Below, one piece after another: positions 1-7,519 of a stretch of 35,359 nt of DNA. Where the stretch lies: contig CAKOTD010000012.1 of the NCBI GenBank assembly GCA_934120015.1, positions 1 through 35,359 on the forward strand, written 5' to 3'. The position numbers and the translations under genes were made by a program. Position 1 is the first letter of the stretch. Each line of letters starts with the position of its first letter. The notes under the pieces are model-generated. The model was given only the letters and a program-made list of their open reading frames with translations, was not told the DNA's origin and ran no database searches. The DNA is from an uncultured Bacilli bacterium (GTDB taxonomy: Bacteria; Bacillota_I; Bacilli_A; RF39; UBA660).

Positions 1-12
1 AATTAATTATAA

Positions 13-35
13 CAAAAAATGTCCCCAAAGGGGAC
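13..35 (-). terminator. Hairpin with T-run, minus strand
   Basis: GTCCCC (21-26), AAA loop, GGGGAC (30-35) forms a perfect 6-bp stem. Read on the minus strand it is followed by ATTTTTTG, as in a rho-independent terminator. It is unusually GC-rich for this DNA. It could also be the end of a small mobile element, but no partner copy is seen. Confidence 0.5.
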
Positions 36-37
36 GG

Positions 38-67
38 ATAACAAAATTTATTTTGTTATTTTTTTAT
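38..67 (+). terminator. Rho-independent terminator, plus strand
   Basis: ATAACAAAA (38-46) pairs with TTTTGTTAT (51-59) and is followed directly by a T-run. It would end a plus-strand gene lying left of the window. Confidence 0.5.
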
Positions 68-88
68 ATACTAGGAATTATGTCCGTC

Positions 89-116
89 AAAAACTTGTTA
101 CCAATATAGTAACAAG
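89..116 (-). terminator. Rho-independent terminator, minus strand
   Basis: CTTGTTAC (94-101) and GTAACAAG (109-116) form a perfect 8-bp stem. On the minus strand it is followed by TTTTT (89-93). It lies just downstream of the minus-strand zinc-protein pseudogene and probably served it. Confidence 0.55.
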
Positions 117-173
117 TAAAAAGTATGCGCAAAAAGACGGCAATTAAATCTGTTAATAAAAGTTCATAATGAA

Positions 174-328
174 TTAGTAATCGGCAATTACCTCAGTAGG
201 AACTAATCTTGAATTACATTTGTCACAAAAAGTCTTTTATCAGTTTGGTAATCTTTTGGTTTGATAGTATTAATTTCTTCTCTAGTATAAATTTTGTAAG
301 TATTACATTTATTACAAACAAATTTCAT
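174..328 (-). pseudogene. Frameshifted small zinc-ribbon protein
   Basis: Read on the minus strand from the ATG at 326-328, the product starts MKFVCNKCNTYKIYTREEIN, with a CxxC pair at residues 5-8. The frame then breaks in a run of T residues around CTTTTTGTGAC. Shifting the frame by one base continues with a second CxxC (C-D-K-C) and ends R-L-V-P-T-E-V-I-A-D-Y-stop at 174-176. The span of 155 bases is one short of 52 codons, which fits a single-base deletion. The intact protein would be about 51 residues with two CxxC motifs, a probable zinc ribbon. The function is not recognised. The alternative is a sequencing error in the homopolymer. Confidence 0.6.
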
Positions 329-342
329 ACTCAACTTAATAT

Positions 343-537
343 TTAAATTATTTTTAAAATTATTTTTGCCATATTTTTAATATTGTCCCCATAAAAATCA
401 TCTCCTCAAGTAACATTAAACATTAGTTTCATAAGATTACCACAACAAGGACATTTGATAGGAATTCTACCAAATGTATGAAGGAAAGCAAAGAAACCAA
501 GTTTAAATTTATAGTTATAAATCCTTATGGACTTTTT
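343..537 (-). pseudogene. Transposase-like C-terminal remnant with in-frame TGA
   Basis: On the minus strand an open frame reads F-F-A-F-L-H-T-F-G-R, then a zinc-binding C-P-C-C-G, then K-L-M-F-N-V-T. It meets an in-frame TGA at 406-408 and continues in the same frame to TAA at 343-345. The H-T-F-G-R plus CxxCG combination recalls the C-terminal part of zinc-ribbon transposases (IS91-like, uncertain). No start codon with a ribosome binding site is seen, and the upstream end overlaps the leader of the toxin gene. It is most likely a decayed transposase end. The TGA is probably a mutated TGG, because TGA acts as a normal stop elsewhere here. Confidence 0.4.
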
Positions 538-558
538 TATGCCTAAAATGGAGGATTT

Positions 559-933
559 ATGAAAAAAATTAAAAGAGGAGAAATATTTAATGCCAATTTA
601 GATCCTGTTCTAGGACACGAACAGGGTGGAAATAGACCAGTTTTAGTTTTACAAAATAATCATAGTTTAAAAAGATGCCCAACTGTTTTGGTAGCACCTT
701 TAACAAAAATGATTAATAAGAAATACGATTTACCCACACACGTATATATTGAACCTTCTAATTATTTAAAATACGATTCAGTAGTATTGGTTGAACATAT
801 TAGAGAAATAGATAGATCGAGAATAACACATTACTTAACAACATTAACAAAAAAACAACAAAAATTGGTAGATAAGGCAATTATAAACGCATTTGGATTA
901 AGTATTAAGGAGATAAATTTATATGAGAAATAA
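559..933 (+). CDS. mazF: MazF/PemK-family endoribonuclease toxin
   Basis: The 124-residue product belongs to the PemK/MazF growth-inhibitor family, whose members cleave mRNA at short sequence motifs. Conserved family elements are visible: R-G-E-I-F at residues 6-10, the E-Q-G-G-N-R-P-V-L-V block at 21-30 that contains the catalytic-loop arginine, and V-A-P-L-T-K near 45-50. Length is normal for the family. The start has a good GGAGG site (about 549-553). The usual upstream mazE antitoxin is absent: the DNA upstream is filled with minus-strand pseudogenes. The following gene overlaps its stop by 11 bases and is the only candidate partner. Family assignment is firm; activity as a toxin is inferred. 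Confidence 0.85.
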   Translation: MKKIKRGEIFNANLDPVLGHEQGGNRPVLVLQNNHSLKRCPTVLVAPLTKMINKKYDLPTHVYIEPSNYLKYDSVVLVEHIREIDRSRITHYLTTLTKKQQKLVDKAIINAFGLSIKEINLYEK

Positions 934-1171
934 GAATTATATGATTAAGGTAAAGATGATTAAAGAAACTGAGATGATTGTTAGTGAGAAAAGTATGCAA
1001 AAGGCTATGATGAAGGTATCAAAAGTTTTAAATGATTATGTTGAAAACAATATTGATTTGAAAAAAATATTTGATAAAAAACCAAATTTTTTATATAAAG
1101 CTGAATTAATGAATAATTTATCTAATAATGATGAAAGAAATATAAATGATAATAATTTGCATATATTTTAG
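923..1171 (+). CDS. Small unknown protein coupled to mazF
   Basis: The 82-residue product is not recognised. It is rich in Lys, Met and Asn, with a predicted amphipathic N-terminal half (residues 8-45) and a polar, low-complexity C-terminus. The ATG lies inside the last codons of mazF (11-base overlap) and is preceded by AAGGAG at 907-912, so translational coupling is likely. Its position immediately after mazF makes it a candidate antitoxin, although antitoxins normally precede MazF and no AbrB, RHH or HTH fold is evident. It could equally be an element-specific accessory protein. Confidence 0.6.
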   Translation: MRNKNYMIKVKMIKETEMIVSEKSMQKAMMKVSKVLNDYVENNIDLKKIFDKKPNFLYKAELMNNLSNNDERNINDNNLHIF

Positions 1172-1183
1172 AAGGTGATTATT

Positions 1184-1318
1184 TTGAATAATGAAATTAA
1201 ATATAATGTTAATTTAGTTGTAAAATCTAATACTAAGACTAAAGAAGAATTAATAAAGATTTTTAATGAAAAATTGTTGAAAGTAATTATTTTATCAGAA
1301 AAAAATATAGTAGCTTAA
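1184..1318 (+). CDS. Small ORF upstream of LSR1 (44 aa)
   Basis: A TTG start at 1184 is preceded by AAGGTG (1172-1177) at 6-base spacing. The 44-residue product begins M-N-N-E-I-K-Y-N-V and ends at TAA 1316-1318. It is not recognised. It lies just upstream of LSR1, as the 30-residue ORF at 16353 lies upstream of LSR2, so both recombinase genes have a small leader ORF. Expression is inferred only from the ribosome binding site. Confidence 0.5.
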   Translation: MNNEIKYNVNLVVKSNTKTKEELIKIFNEKLLKVIILSEKNIVA

Positions 1319-1404
1319 AATGTCAAGTCTGTAATTTTCTGGTTTTCACATTTAAACATATAAAAAAAATATTGTAGTATTGTTGCAGAAAGGGGGTGCT
1401 CCTC

Positions 1405-3042
1405 GTGTCAATAACTAGAGTTAAAAGGGTAGGACCTAAAAGAGTAATTATATATGTAAGACTTTCAGATGAAGATAGATTTAAAAGGAATAAAAGTGAT
1501 GATAGTGAGTCTATTGCCAATCAAAAAAGTATGTTACTAAAATATGCACTTGATCAAGGTTGGGAAGTTGTTGCCATATATAGTGATGATGATTATTCTG
1601 GTACGGACAATAGCAGACCCGGTTTTAATAAAATGCTTGAAGATTGTGAAAATGGAGAAATAGATATTGTCTTATGTAAAACCCAATCAAGATTTTCAAG
1701 GGATATGGAAACTATAGAAAGATATATTCACAATAAGTTTATTGAGTGGGGAGTACGCTTTGTAAGTATTGTAGATAATGCAGATACTGATGTTGCTGGC
1801 AATAAAAAATCAAGACAAATAAATGGTCTTGTTAATGAGTGGTATTTAGAAGATTTATCAGATAATATTAGAAAGTCATTGCAAAATAAAAGAGAGGATG
1901 GGCAATTTCTAGGTTCATTTGCTCCGTATGGTTACAAAAAAGATCCTGATAATAAAAATAAATTATTAATAGATCCAGTAGCAGCAGAAGTGGTAAGAGA
2001 AATATTTAAAATGTATAAGGATGGTAGTGGATATTATAAAATAGCTAAAAGTTTAAATGATAGAGGAATATTAACACCAAGTAATTATAAAAAAGAAAAT
2101 GGAAGTAAATACACTTGTAGAAGTGCAAGATATGGAGTTGCAAGAACAAAGTGGCGTCAAGATACTATTTACAGTATTCTAAGAAATGAATCATATATTG
2201 GTAATCTTGTACAAGGAAAAAAAACTTATGTAAGTTATAAAAATCACAAGCCTATTATGAAACCAAAAGAAGATTGGACATATTGTTATGGAACTCACGA
2301 ACCAATAATAGATATTGAAACTTGGGATTATGTACAAAAGAAGTTTAAAAAAAGAACCAGAGTTACACAGACTGGTGAAGTATATATGTTAAGTAAAAAA
2401 GTTTATTGTAAAGAGTGTCATCACATTTTTACAAGGAATATATATAAAACATCAGAAGGCAAGACAGCATATTTAAAATGTAAGGGGGTAAGACAAGCTA
2501 ACTGTGATTGTAAAAACAATGCCTCAATAAGATGTGATGTTTTAGAAAAAATTTTATTGGATGAAATAAATAAACAGCTAGATATATATTATAATATTAG
2601 TGAATTAGATAGATTATATGCAATCCAAAAAAAATCACTAAATATAAATGCTATTTCAAAGAAGGAAATATTTGAACAAGAAAAAGAAGAATTAAATATT
2701 AAAATAGACAAGAAAAATGATTATTATAAAACTATTTATGAGGACAAACTTGAAGGTATTATTTCGACAGAAGAATTTGTGATGCTACGAGAAAAGTTTA
2801 AAAATGAAATTGATGAATATAAAAAAAGAATAGAGAATATAGATGTTGAATTATCAAGTATTAAAACTAAAGAAGATGAAATTACAAGTAGTAAAAGTAT
2901 TTTTGAAAAGTACAGACATATAGATAAGCTAACAAAAGATATAGTAGAAGAATTTGTAGATGGAGTATTAATTGGTGAAATAAATCCGGAAACTAATACC
3001 AGAGATATTGATATTTCATTGAATTTAATAAGGTTAGATTAG
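1405..3042 (+). CDS. Large serine recombinase 1 (element 1 integrase)
   Basis: The 545-residue site-specific recombinase probably catalyses integration and excision of element 1. The N-terminal resolvase domain (about 1-150) carries the Y-V-R-L-S motif with the nucleophile Ser21, and the R-F-S-R-D motif follows near residue 100. The recombinase domain (about 160-260) is followed by a zinc ribbon with Cys335, Cys338, Cys359 and Cys367/369, then a charged coiled coil (about 400-490) typical of LSR synapsis control. The GTG at 1405 is chosen because AGGGGG (1391-1396) lies 8 bases upstream; an in-frame GTG at 1396 would overlap that site. The gene ends about 15 bp before the amidase junction, so its target was probably the amidase gene. 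Only the amidase side of the att site is visible. Confidence 0.92.
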   Translation: MSITRVKRVGPKRVIIYVRLSDEDRFKRNKSDDSESIANQKSMLLKYALDQGWEVVAIYSDDDYSGTDNSRPGFNKMLEDCENGEIDIVLCKTQSRFSRDMETIERYIHNKFIEWGVRFVSIVDNADTDVAGNKKSRQINGLVNEWYLEDLSDNIRKSLQNKREDGQFLGSFAPYGYKKDPDNKNKLLIDPVAAEVVREIFKMYKDGSGYYKIAKSLNDRGILTPSNYKKENGSKYTCRSARYGVARTKWRQDTIYSILRNESYIGNLVQGKKTYVSYKNHKPIMKPKEDWTYCYGTHEPIIDIETWDYVQKKFKKRTRVTQTGEVYMLSKKVYCKECHHIFTRNIYKTSEGKTAYLKCKGVRQANCDCKNNASIRCDVLEKILLDEINKQLDIYYNISELDRLYAIQKKSLNINAISKKEIFEQEKEELNIKIDKKNDYYKTIYEDKLEGIISTEEFVMLREKFKNEIDEYKKRIENIDVELSSIKTKEDEITSSKSIFEKYRHIDKLTKDIVEEFVDGVLIGEINPETNTRDIDISLNLIRLD

Positions 3043-3057
3043 CTCCTTGTTTAAGGG

Positions 3058-3333
3058 GGTGCCAGCCACGGTGGAAATGATCCGGGGGCTGTTGGGAATG
3101 GTTATCAAGAGAAAAATATTAATTCCATGATTTCTAATTACATGTTTAATAGATTTAATGAGTTAGGTATACCGGTAAAGTATATTAGGTCTACGGATGA
3201 AACGCTTTCACCAAAAGAACGAACTAGGCAGATACTTGCTGCTTATGGCAATGATCCAAATGTTCTTGTTATATCTAATCACATAAATGCAGGTGGAGGA
3301 GCATCATTTTATGTGATTAAATTATGGCTGTGA
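3058..3333 (+). pseudogene. N-acetylmuramoyl-L-alanine amidase, middle fragment
   Basis: This is an Amidase_3 fragment without a start codon of its own. It begins A-S-H-G-G-N-D-P-G-A-V-G-N-G at 3061, containing the first zinc-binding His, continues through E-K-N-I-N-S-M-I-S, where the second zinc ligand Glu is expected, and reaches S-N-H-I-N-A-G-G (about 3274-3297), which carries another zinc His. Amidase homology stops at 3297. The following codons to TGA (3331-3333) come from element 2. The catalytic Glu and the LysM repeats lie in the other fragment at 18193-18963. The first few codons of the gene are missing and should lie left of element 1. An ORF could open at the internal ATG 3127, but it would lack the active site and is not a real gene. 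Confidence 0.88.
3291..3319. other. attL of element 2, with right arm of the predicted attP
   Basis: The shared core AGGTGG is at 3291-3296. The element-side arm TATGTGATTA is at 3310-3319. It is the exact reverse complement of TAATCACATA at the other end of the element (18170-18179). Confidence 0.7.
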
Positions 3334-3379
3334 TGTATAACTTGGATAAGCTTCTTGTTTTACATATATTTAATAAGTT

Positions 3380-3407
3380 AAAGTCTATTAAAAAACAATA
3401 GGCTTTT
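3380..3407 (+). terminator. Terminator-like hairpin inside left end of element 2
   Basis: AAAGTCTATT (3380-3389) pairs with AATAGGCTTT (3397-3406), with one G-U pair, and is followed by a short T-rich stretch. It may insulate the element from transcription arriving from LSR1 and the amidase. Confidence 0.45.
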
Positions 3408-3435
3408 CATTATGCTAAAAAGAAAGGGTGAGATT

Positions 3436-4170
3436 ATGTCTGTATTTAGAGTAGAAAAAAATAACAATTATACGGTTATGGCAAATTATCATTTAAGAGA
3501 TAAAGAATTATCATTTAAAGCCAAAGGTTTGTTATCATATATGCTTAGTTTACCTGAAGATTGGGATTATTCACTAAATGGATTAGCTACTGTTAGTAAA
3601 GAGGGTATCAAAGCAATAAAAAATATTGTATCTGAATTAAAGAATCAAGGATATTTAGAAATAAATAAGGTAAGAAAAGAAAATGGACAATATCAATATG
3701 AGTATTTAATTAGAGAAATACCTGAAGGAATTGAACCAGAGTACCAAAAAGGATATACCGTTAAAGGAGAGACCGTAAAGGACATACAAATAAATACTAA
3801 TAAACAAAATACTAAAGAACAAATAGATAAAGAAGATAAAAGTCAAAAATCTTCTTTTTTTAATGATCTAAATAGTTTAACAAAAGCATTAATAAAATAT
3901 GGTTATATAAATCTAAATGATGTTGAACTATTAAATTATAATAAATTATTTAATAAATTATTAGAAGAATATAATTATGAAGATTTAATTGTAATAACTT
4001 ATTATATTGCTGATCATGTTGTTAAACGAAATTTTTTAGACGAAGAAGGTAATGTAATAGAAAATAAATTTGGTTATTTTAAAAATTCGATTTATACCAA
4101 TATTAATAAAGTTATAAACAACGAAATAGAGTGGGATGATGATATTGGATGGTTTGAAGAAAATGTGTAA
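3436..4170 (+). CDS. Winged-helix replication-type protein of mobile elements
   Basis: The 244-residue protein resembles the helix-turn-helix, replication-initiator-like proteins common on Firmicute mobile elements. The N-terminal part (about 1-95) contains the recurring pattern F-R-V-E-K..Y-T-V-M..Y-H-L-R-D..L-S-F-K-A-K-G-L-L-S-Y-M-L-S-L-P, then a winged helix with S-L-N-G-L-A. The middle is a polar linker (about 100-150) and the C-terminal domain is charged. The start at 3436 is preferred over the in-frame ATG at 3412 because GAAAGGGTGAG (about 3422-3432) lies between them at correct spacing. It is the first gene of element 2 and may act in element replication or maintenance. The family look is clear, but the exact function is inferred. 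Confidence 0.75.
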   Translation: MSVFRVEKNNNYTVMANYHLRDKELSFKAKGLLSYMLSLPEDWDYSLNGLATVSKEGIKAIKNIVSELKNQGYLEINKVRKENGQYQYEYLIREIPEGIEPEYQKGYTVKGETVKDIQINTNKQNTKEQIDKEDKSQKSSFFNDLNSLTKALIKYGYINLNDVELLNYNKLFNKLLEEYNYEDLIVITYYIADHVVKRNFLDEEGNVIENKFGYFKNSIYTNINKVINNEIEWDDDIGWFEENV

Positions 4171-4183
4171 AATAATTTAAAAT

Positions 4184-4226
4184 TTGTCCCTAAAATATAT
4201 ATTTATGTCCCAAGACGTGCTATAAT
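4184..4226 (+). promoter_or_regulatory. ietAS promoter with paired TGTCCC boxes
   Basis: An extended -10, TG-C-TATAAT (4218-4226), lies just upstream of ietA. Two copies of TGTCCC (4185-4190 and 4205-4210) lie 20 bp apart, about two helical turns, in place of a recognisable -35. This suggests a regulator-binding site. Transcription would begin very close to the GAGGTG ribosome binding site. Confidence 0.5.
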
Positions 4227-4244
4227 ATTTATGAGGTGATAAAA

Positions 4245-5288
4245 ATGAAGAAAAAAAATGTTATAAATCTTATTAGATATTATTGTGAGAAAAATGATGC
4301 TGCATTTAGAAATGAATCATATGAAATTGCTAAATATTTTGATAAAATGGGTGATTATCAATTATCTGAATACGTTATGTCTTTATTGTCAAACGTTAAT
4401 ACATTTGTTCCACAAGGGGATGAATATGATTTAACTTTTTTTAAAAAAATAGAGCCAACTAATTCACCACTACCTCTGCCTGAAAAGATTCAAAGAGAAT
4501 TAATGGGAATTATTAATGCTGTATCACGTAATATAGGAATAAATAAATTTCTCTTTGAAGGAGAGCCAGGTACTGGGAAAACGGAATCTGTAAAACAATT
4601 AGCTAGAATTCTTGATAGAGATTTATATTCTGTACAATTTGATGTTGTTATAGATAGTAAATTGGGGCAAACCTCAAAAAATATTACTAGTTTATTTGAT
4701 GAGATAAAAAACTTACCTCATCCTGAAAAGACTATAATATTATTTGATGAAATAGACGCCATAGCTCTTGACCGATTAAATAATAATGATATTAGAGAAA
4801 TGGGAAGAGCAACTTCTTCAATTTTAAAAGAGTTAGATAACTTAAATGAAAACGTTGTTTTTATTGCTACTACCAATTTATATAAATCTTTTGACAAAGC
4901 ACTAATACGTAGATTTGATACAATAATTAATTTTAATGATTATAGTAAAGAAGATTTAATTGAAGTAGCGGAAGTTATTTTAAACGACTTTTTAAAAAAG
5001 TTTAAAATAGAAAATAAGAATACTAAATTATTTAAAAAAATTCTTTCATGTGTAGAAAATTTACCATATCCAGGTGATTTAAAAAATATTATAAAGACTT
5101 CTATTGCTTTTAGTGATATAAATGATACAAATAGTTACTTAAAACAATTATATTTATTATTAAATGAAAAAAAAGATATTGAATTGAAAGAACTTCAAAC
5201 GCAAGGTTTTACAGTTAGAGAAATTGAAACTTTAACTGGTGTATCTAAAAGTCAAGTATCTAGGGAGTTGAGAAACGATGAAGAATAA
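4245..5288 (+). CDS. ietA: IetA-like AAA+ ATPase with C-terminal HTH
   Basis: The 347-residue AAA+ ATPase has Walker A G-E-P-G-T-G-K-T (106-113), Walker B I-L-F-D-E-I-D (165-171), sensor-1 A-T-T-N (208-211) and an arginine-finger region I-R-R-F-D (221-225). Paired with the downstream subtilase it matches the two-gene IetAS arrangement, first described as a toxin-antitoxin-like stability and incompatibility determinant of Agrobacterium plasmid pTiC58 and later reported as an anti-phage system. The ATP-dependent subunit probably controls or feeds the protease. The last 27 residues (about 321-343) read like a helix-turn-helix, with T-V-R-E-I-E-T-L-T-G-V-S-K-S-Q-V-S-R, which suggests DNA binding or autoregulation. 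The ATG at 4245 is used because GAGGTG (4233-4238) is 6 bases upstream. The gene overlaps ietS by 11 bases. Confidence 0.85.
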   Translation: MKKKNVINLIRYYCEKNDAAFRNESYEIAKYFDKMGDYQLSEYVMSLLSNVNTFVPQGDEYDLTFFKKIEPTNSPLPLPEKIQRELMGIINAVSRNIGINKFLFEGEPGTGKTESVKQLARILDRDLYSVQFDVVIDSKLGQTSKNITSLFDEIKNLPHPEKTIILFDEIDAIALDRLNNNDIREMGRATSSILKELDNLNENVVFIATTNLYKSFDKALIRRFDTIINFNDYSKEDLIEVAEVILNDFLKKFKIENKNTKLFKKILSCVENLPYPGDLKNIIKTSIAFSDINDTNSYLKQLYLLLNEKKDIELKELQTQGFTVREIETLTGVSKSQVSRELRNDEE

Positions 5289-7497
5289 TATTTTGCAACT
5301 TAAAGGTGAATTTACTCAAAAAAGTAGTGAAGGGCAACCTGGGGCTACTAATTTGCCAAAGAATGGGCTTGTTAATGTTACTCATGTAGGACAATTACAA
5401 AAGCAATTGGAAGAATTAAAAAAATTTTGGATGAAAGAATCATATTTATCAGGTGCCTTAATATCAGTACATTATATTGATGTTATAGCTAAATCTAGAA
5501 GAATAAAATCATTGCTTTCTAAAGGCAATAAAAAATCAAATGACACAATGGTTGGAGCCAAATTTAGTGAAGGGCAACCAAAGCATATTATTACACATTA
5601 TATTCCATTAGAGTTCATAGATGATTCAATACAAAAACTTCAAATTGTAAAAAAAATAATAGATTCAGAGTTTGATGGTCAAATAACTTATGAGCAACTT
5701 TATGAGTTGAACAAAAACAATATTATTATAAAAAGTAAAGAACTATCAAAGACTCTTTTTGCAAAAACTGTTGTTGACTGTTATTATGTTGAAAAGTTTG
5801 ATATTCCCACAAATAGTGATGAAACATCGGATAATGTAATTATTAATTTATATAAGACAGATGAAAATGTAAAAGAGTTGTTATATAAACTAGGAATAGA
5901 TGTTTTATCATCTAGAATTATTGATGAAAATGTATTATTATTTCCAGACCAAGTTGAATTGTTAAAAAGTAAAGCACCCTACTTAATTTCAATGATTACA
6001 ACCGATATTTCTAAAATAGAAACAATCAATCAAGAACAGTTAACTATAGATGGGGTGAAGAAACTACCAAATCCTAAAAACGAACCGACAATTGGGGTTA
6101 TAGATACATTATTTGATGATAGAGTATATTTTTCTAATTGGGTGGAAAGTCATAATTTAATACCTGAAGATATTATCGATTCAAATGATTATGAACATGG
6201 AACAATGGTATCTTCAATAATTGTTGATGGACCAGTTTTAAATCCGGATTTAGACGATGGCTGTGGTAGATTTAAAGTTAGACATTTTGGTGTAACAAAA
6301 GCAAGAGAAATGAGTTCATTTTCTATATTGAGACAAATTAAAGAAATTGTAGCTACTAATAAAGATATCAAAGTTTGGAATTTATCTCTTGGGTCTTCCT
6401 TAGAAATTAATCCTAATTTTATTTCTCCAGAGGCTGCAATATTGGATAAAATTCAATATGACAATAATGTTATATTTGTAATAGCAGGTACTAATAAATC
6501 TAAACACTCATCTGTTAAAAAAATAGGTGCTCCAGCAGATTCGATAAACTCATTAGTTGTTAATTCTGTAAACGAGGAAGGGAAAAGTGCTTCATATTCT
6601 AGAAGTGGAATTGTATTATCTTTTTTTAATAAGCCTGATATTAGCTATTATGGAGGAGATATAGATAAAAAGATGAAAGTATGTGGTTCAACAGGATCTT
6701 ATATGGTTACGGGAACTTCATTTGCTGCTCCGTGGATTAGTAGAAAAATGTCCTATTTAATTGATGTGTTGGGGATTAGTCGTGAATGTGCTAAAGCATT
6801 AATTATAGATTCTGCTGCTAAATGGAATAATGGTAAAGATGTTGAAAGTTCTTCATTAATTGGTTATGGTGTAGTGCCTCAAAAAATTGATGATATTATA
6901 TTTTCGGAGGATGATGAGATAAAATTTTTGGTTGATGGTATTTCTGAAAAATATGATACTTATAATTATAATTTACCAGTTCCAATGCATAATGGAAAAT
7001 ATCCTTTTGTTGCTAAAGCGGTTATGTGTTATTTTCCAAAATGTAGCAGAAACCAAGGCGTAGATTATACAAATACTGAATTGGATATTGGTTTTGGTAG
7101 AATAAGAGATGATGGTACAATTGATACTATAAACGAAAATCATCAAACAGAAGAAGGCTGGTTTACTTATGAAGGTAATGCTCGAAAAAATTATAGAAAA
7201 TGGGATAATGTAAAATATATTGTACAACCTCCGACATCATTAAGAAAAGATAAAGAACCAATTGGTACAAATAAGATGTGGGGAATTAGTGTAAAAACTA
7301 AAGAAAGATTAGATAATAATGATGGTGAAGGTATTAAATTTGGATTGGTGATAACATTAAGAGAACTTCACAAGGTTAATAGAATAGAAACGTTTATTAG
7401 AAATTGTAAGTTAAATGGCTGGTTAGTTAATCCTATAAATATAGAAAATAGAATTGATATTTATAATATAGCAGAAGAAGAAATAGAGTTTGAATAA
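5278..7497 (+). CDS. ietS: IetS-like subtilisin-family serine protease
   Basis: The 739-residue S8 (subtilase) protease is the second gene of the IetAS pair. The catalytic triad is visible: Asp276 in I-G-V-I-D-T, His307 in E-H-G-T-M-V and Ser481 in V-T-G-T-S-F-A-A-P. An oxyanion Asn is probably Asn406 (I-A-G-T-N). No signal peptide is seen, so it acts in the cytoplasm. The N-terminal region of about 265 residues has no recognised domain and probably binds the ATPase or a trigger. The C-terminal region of about 230 residues after the protease fold is also uncharacterised. The ATG overlaps the end of ietA, indicating coupled translation. The gene ends just before a strong terminator, so ietAS is a self-contained operon. 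Confidence 0.87.
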   Translation: MKNNILQLKGEFTQKSSEGQPGATNLPKNGLVNVTHVGQLQKQLEELKKFWMKESYLSGALISVHYIDVIAKSRRIKSLLSKGNKKSNDTMVGAKFSEGQPKHIITHYIPLEFIDDSIQKLQIVKKIIDSEFDGQITYEQLYELNKNNIIIKSKELSKTLFAKTVVDCYYVEKFDIPTNSDETSDNVIINLYKTDENVKELLYKLGIDVLSSRIIDENVLLFPDQVELLKSKAPYLISMITTDISKIETINQEQLTIDGVKKLPNPKNEPTIGVIDTLFDDRVYFSNWVESHNLIPEDIIDSNDYEHGTMVSSIIVDGPVLNPDLDDGCGRFKVRHFGVTKAREMSSFSILRQIKEIVATNKDIKVWNLSLGSSLEINPNFISPEAAILDKIQYDNNVIFVIAGTNKSKHSSVKKIGAPADSINSLVVNSVNEEGKSASYSRSGIVLSFFNKPDISYYGGDIDKKMKVCGSTGSYMVTGTSFAAPWISRKMSYLIDVLGISRECAKALIIDSAAKWNNGKDVESSSLIGYGVVPQKIDDIIFSEDDEIKFLVDGISEKYDTYNYNLPVPMHNGKYPFVAKAVMCYFPKCSRNQGVDYTNTELDIGFGRIRDDGTIDTINENHQTEEGWFTYEGNARKNYRKWDNVKYIVQPPTSLRKDKEPIGTNKMWGISVKTKERLDNNDGEGIKFGLVITLRELHKVNRIETFIRNCKLNGWLVNPINIENRIDIYNIAEEEIEFE

Positions 7498-7519
7498 TAT
7501 CAACAGCAAATGTTAGCAT

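Larger units (their letters stand above)
1..3058. mobile_element. Element 1: right-hand part of an LSR-encoding integrated element
   Basis: This is the right part of an integrated element whose left end lies outside the window. The right boundary is inferred from the amidase reading frame: residues A-S-H-G-G-N-D-P-G, typical of an Amidase_3 N-terminus, begin at 3061, whereas an in-frame TAA lies at 3052-3054. Amidase homology therefore starts abruptly between 3055 and 3061. The LSR gene ends only about 15 bp before that junction, the usual layout for serine-integrase elements. Visible cargo is a MazF-like toxin, small ORFs and decayed genes. The left attachment site is not visible, so size and class (ICE, prophage, mobilisable island) cannot be told. 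Confidence 0.7.

Noticed and set aside
21..35. GTCCCC palindrome as insertion-sequence terminal repeat
   Set aside because: There is no partner copy at a suitable distance and no target duplication; a terminator on the minus strand is simpler.
1390..3053. A minimal element consisting only of LSR1 between AAGGGGGTGC repeats
   Set aside because: Removing it does not restore an amidase 5' end, because the sequence left of 1390 is not amidase coding.
3127..3333. A stand-alone 68-residue gene inside the amidase fragment
   Set aside because: The ATG is internal to the amidase frame, has no ribosome binding site, and the last 12 codons come from element 2.
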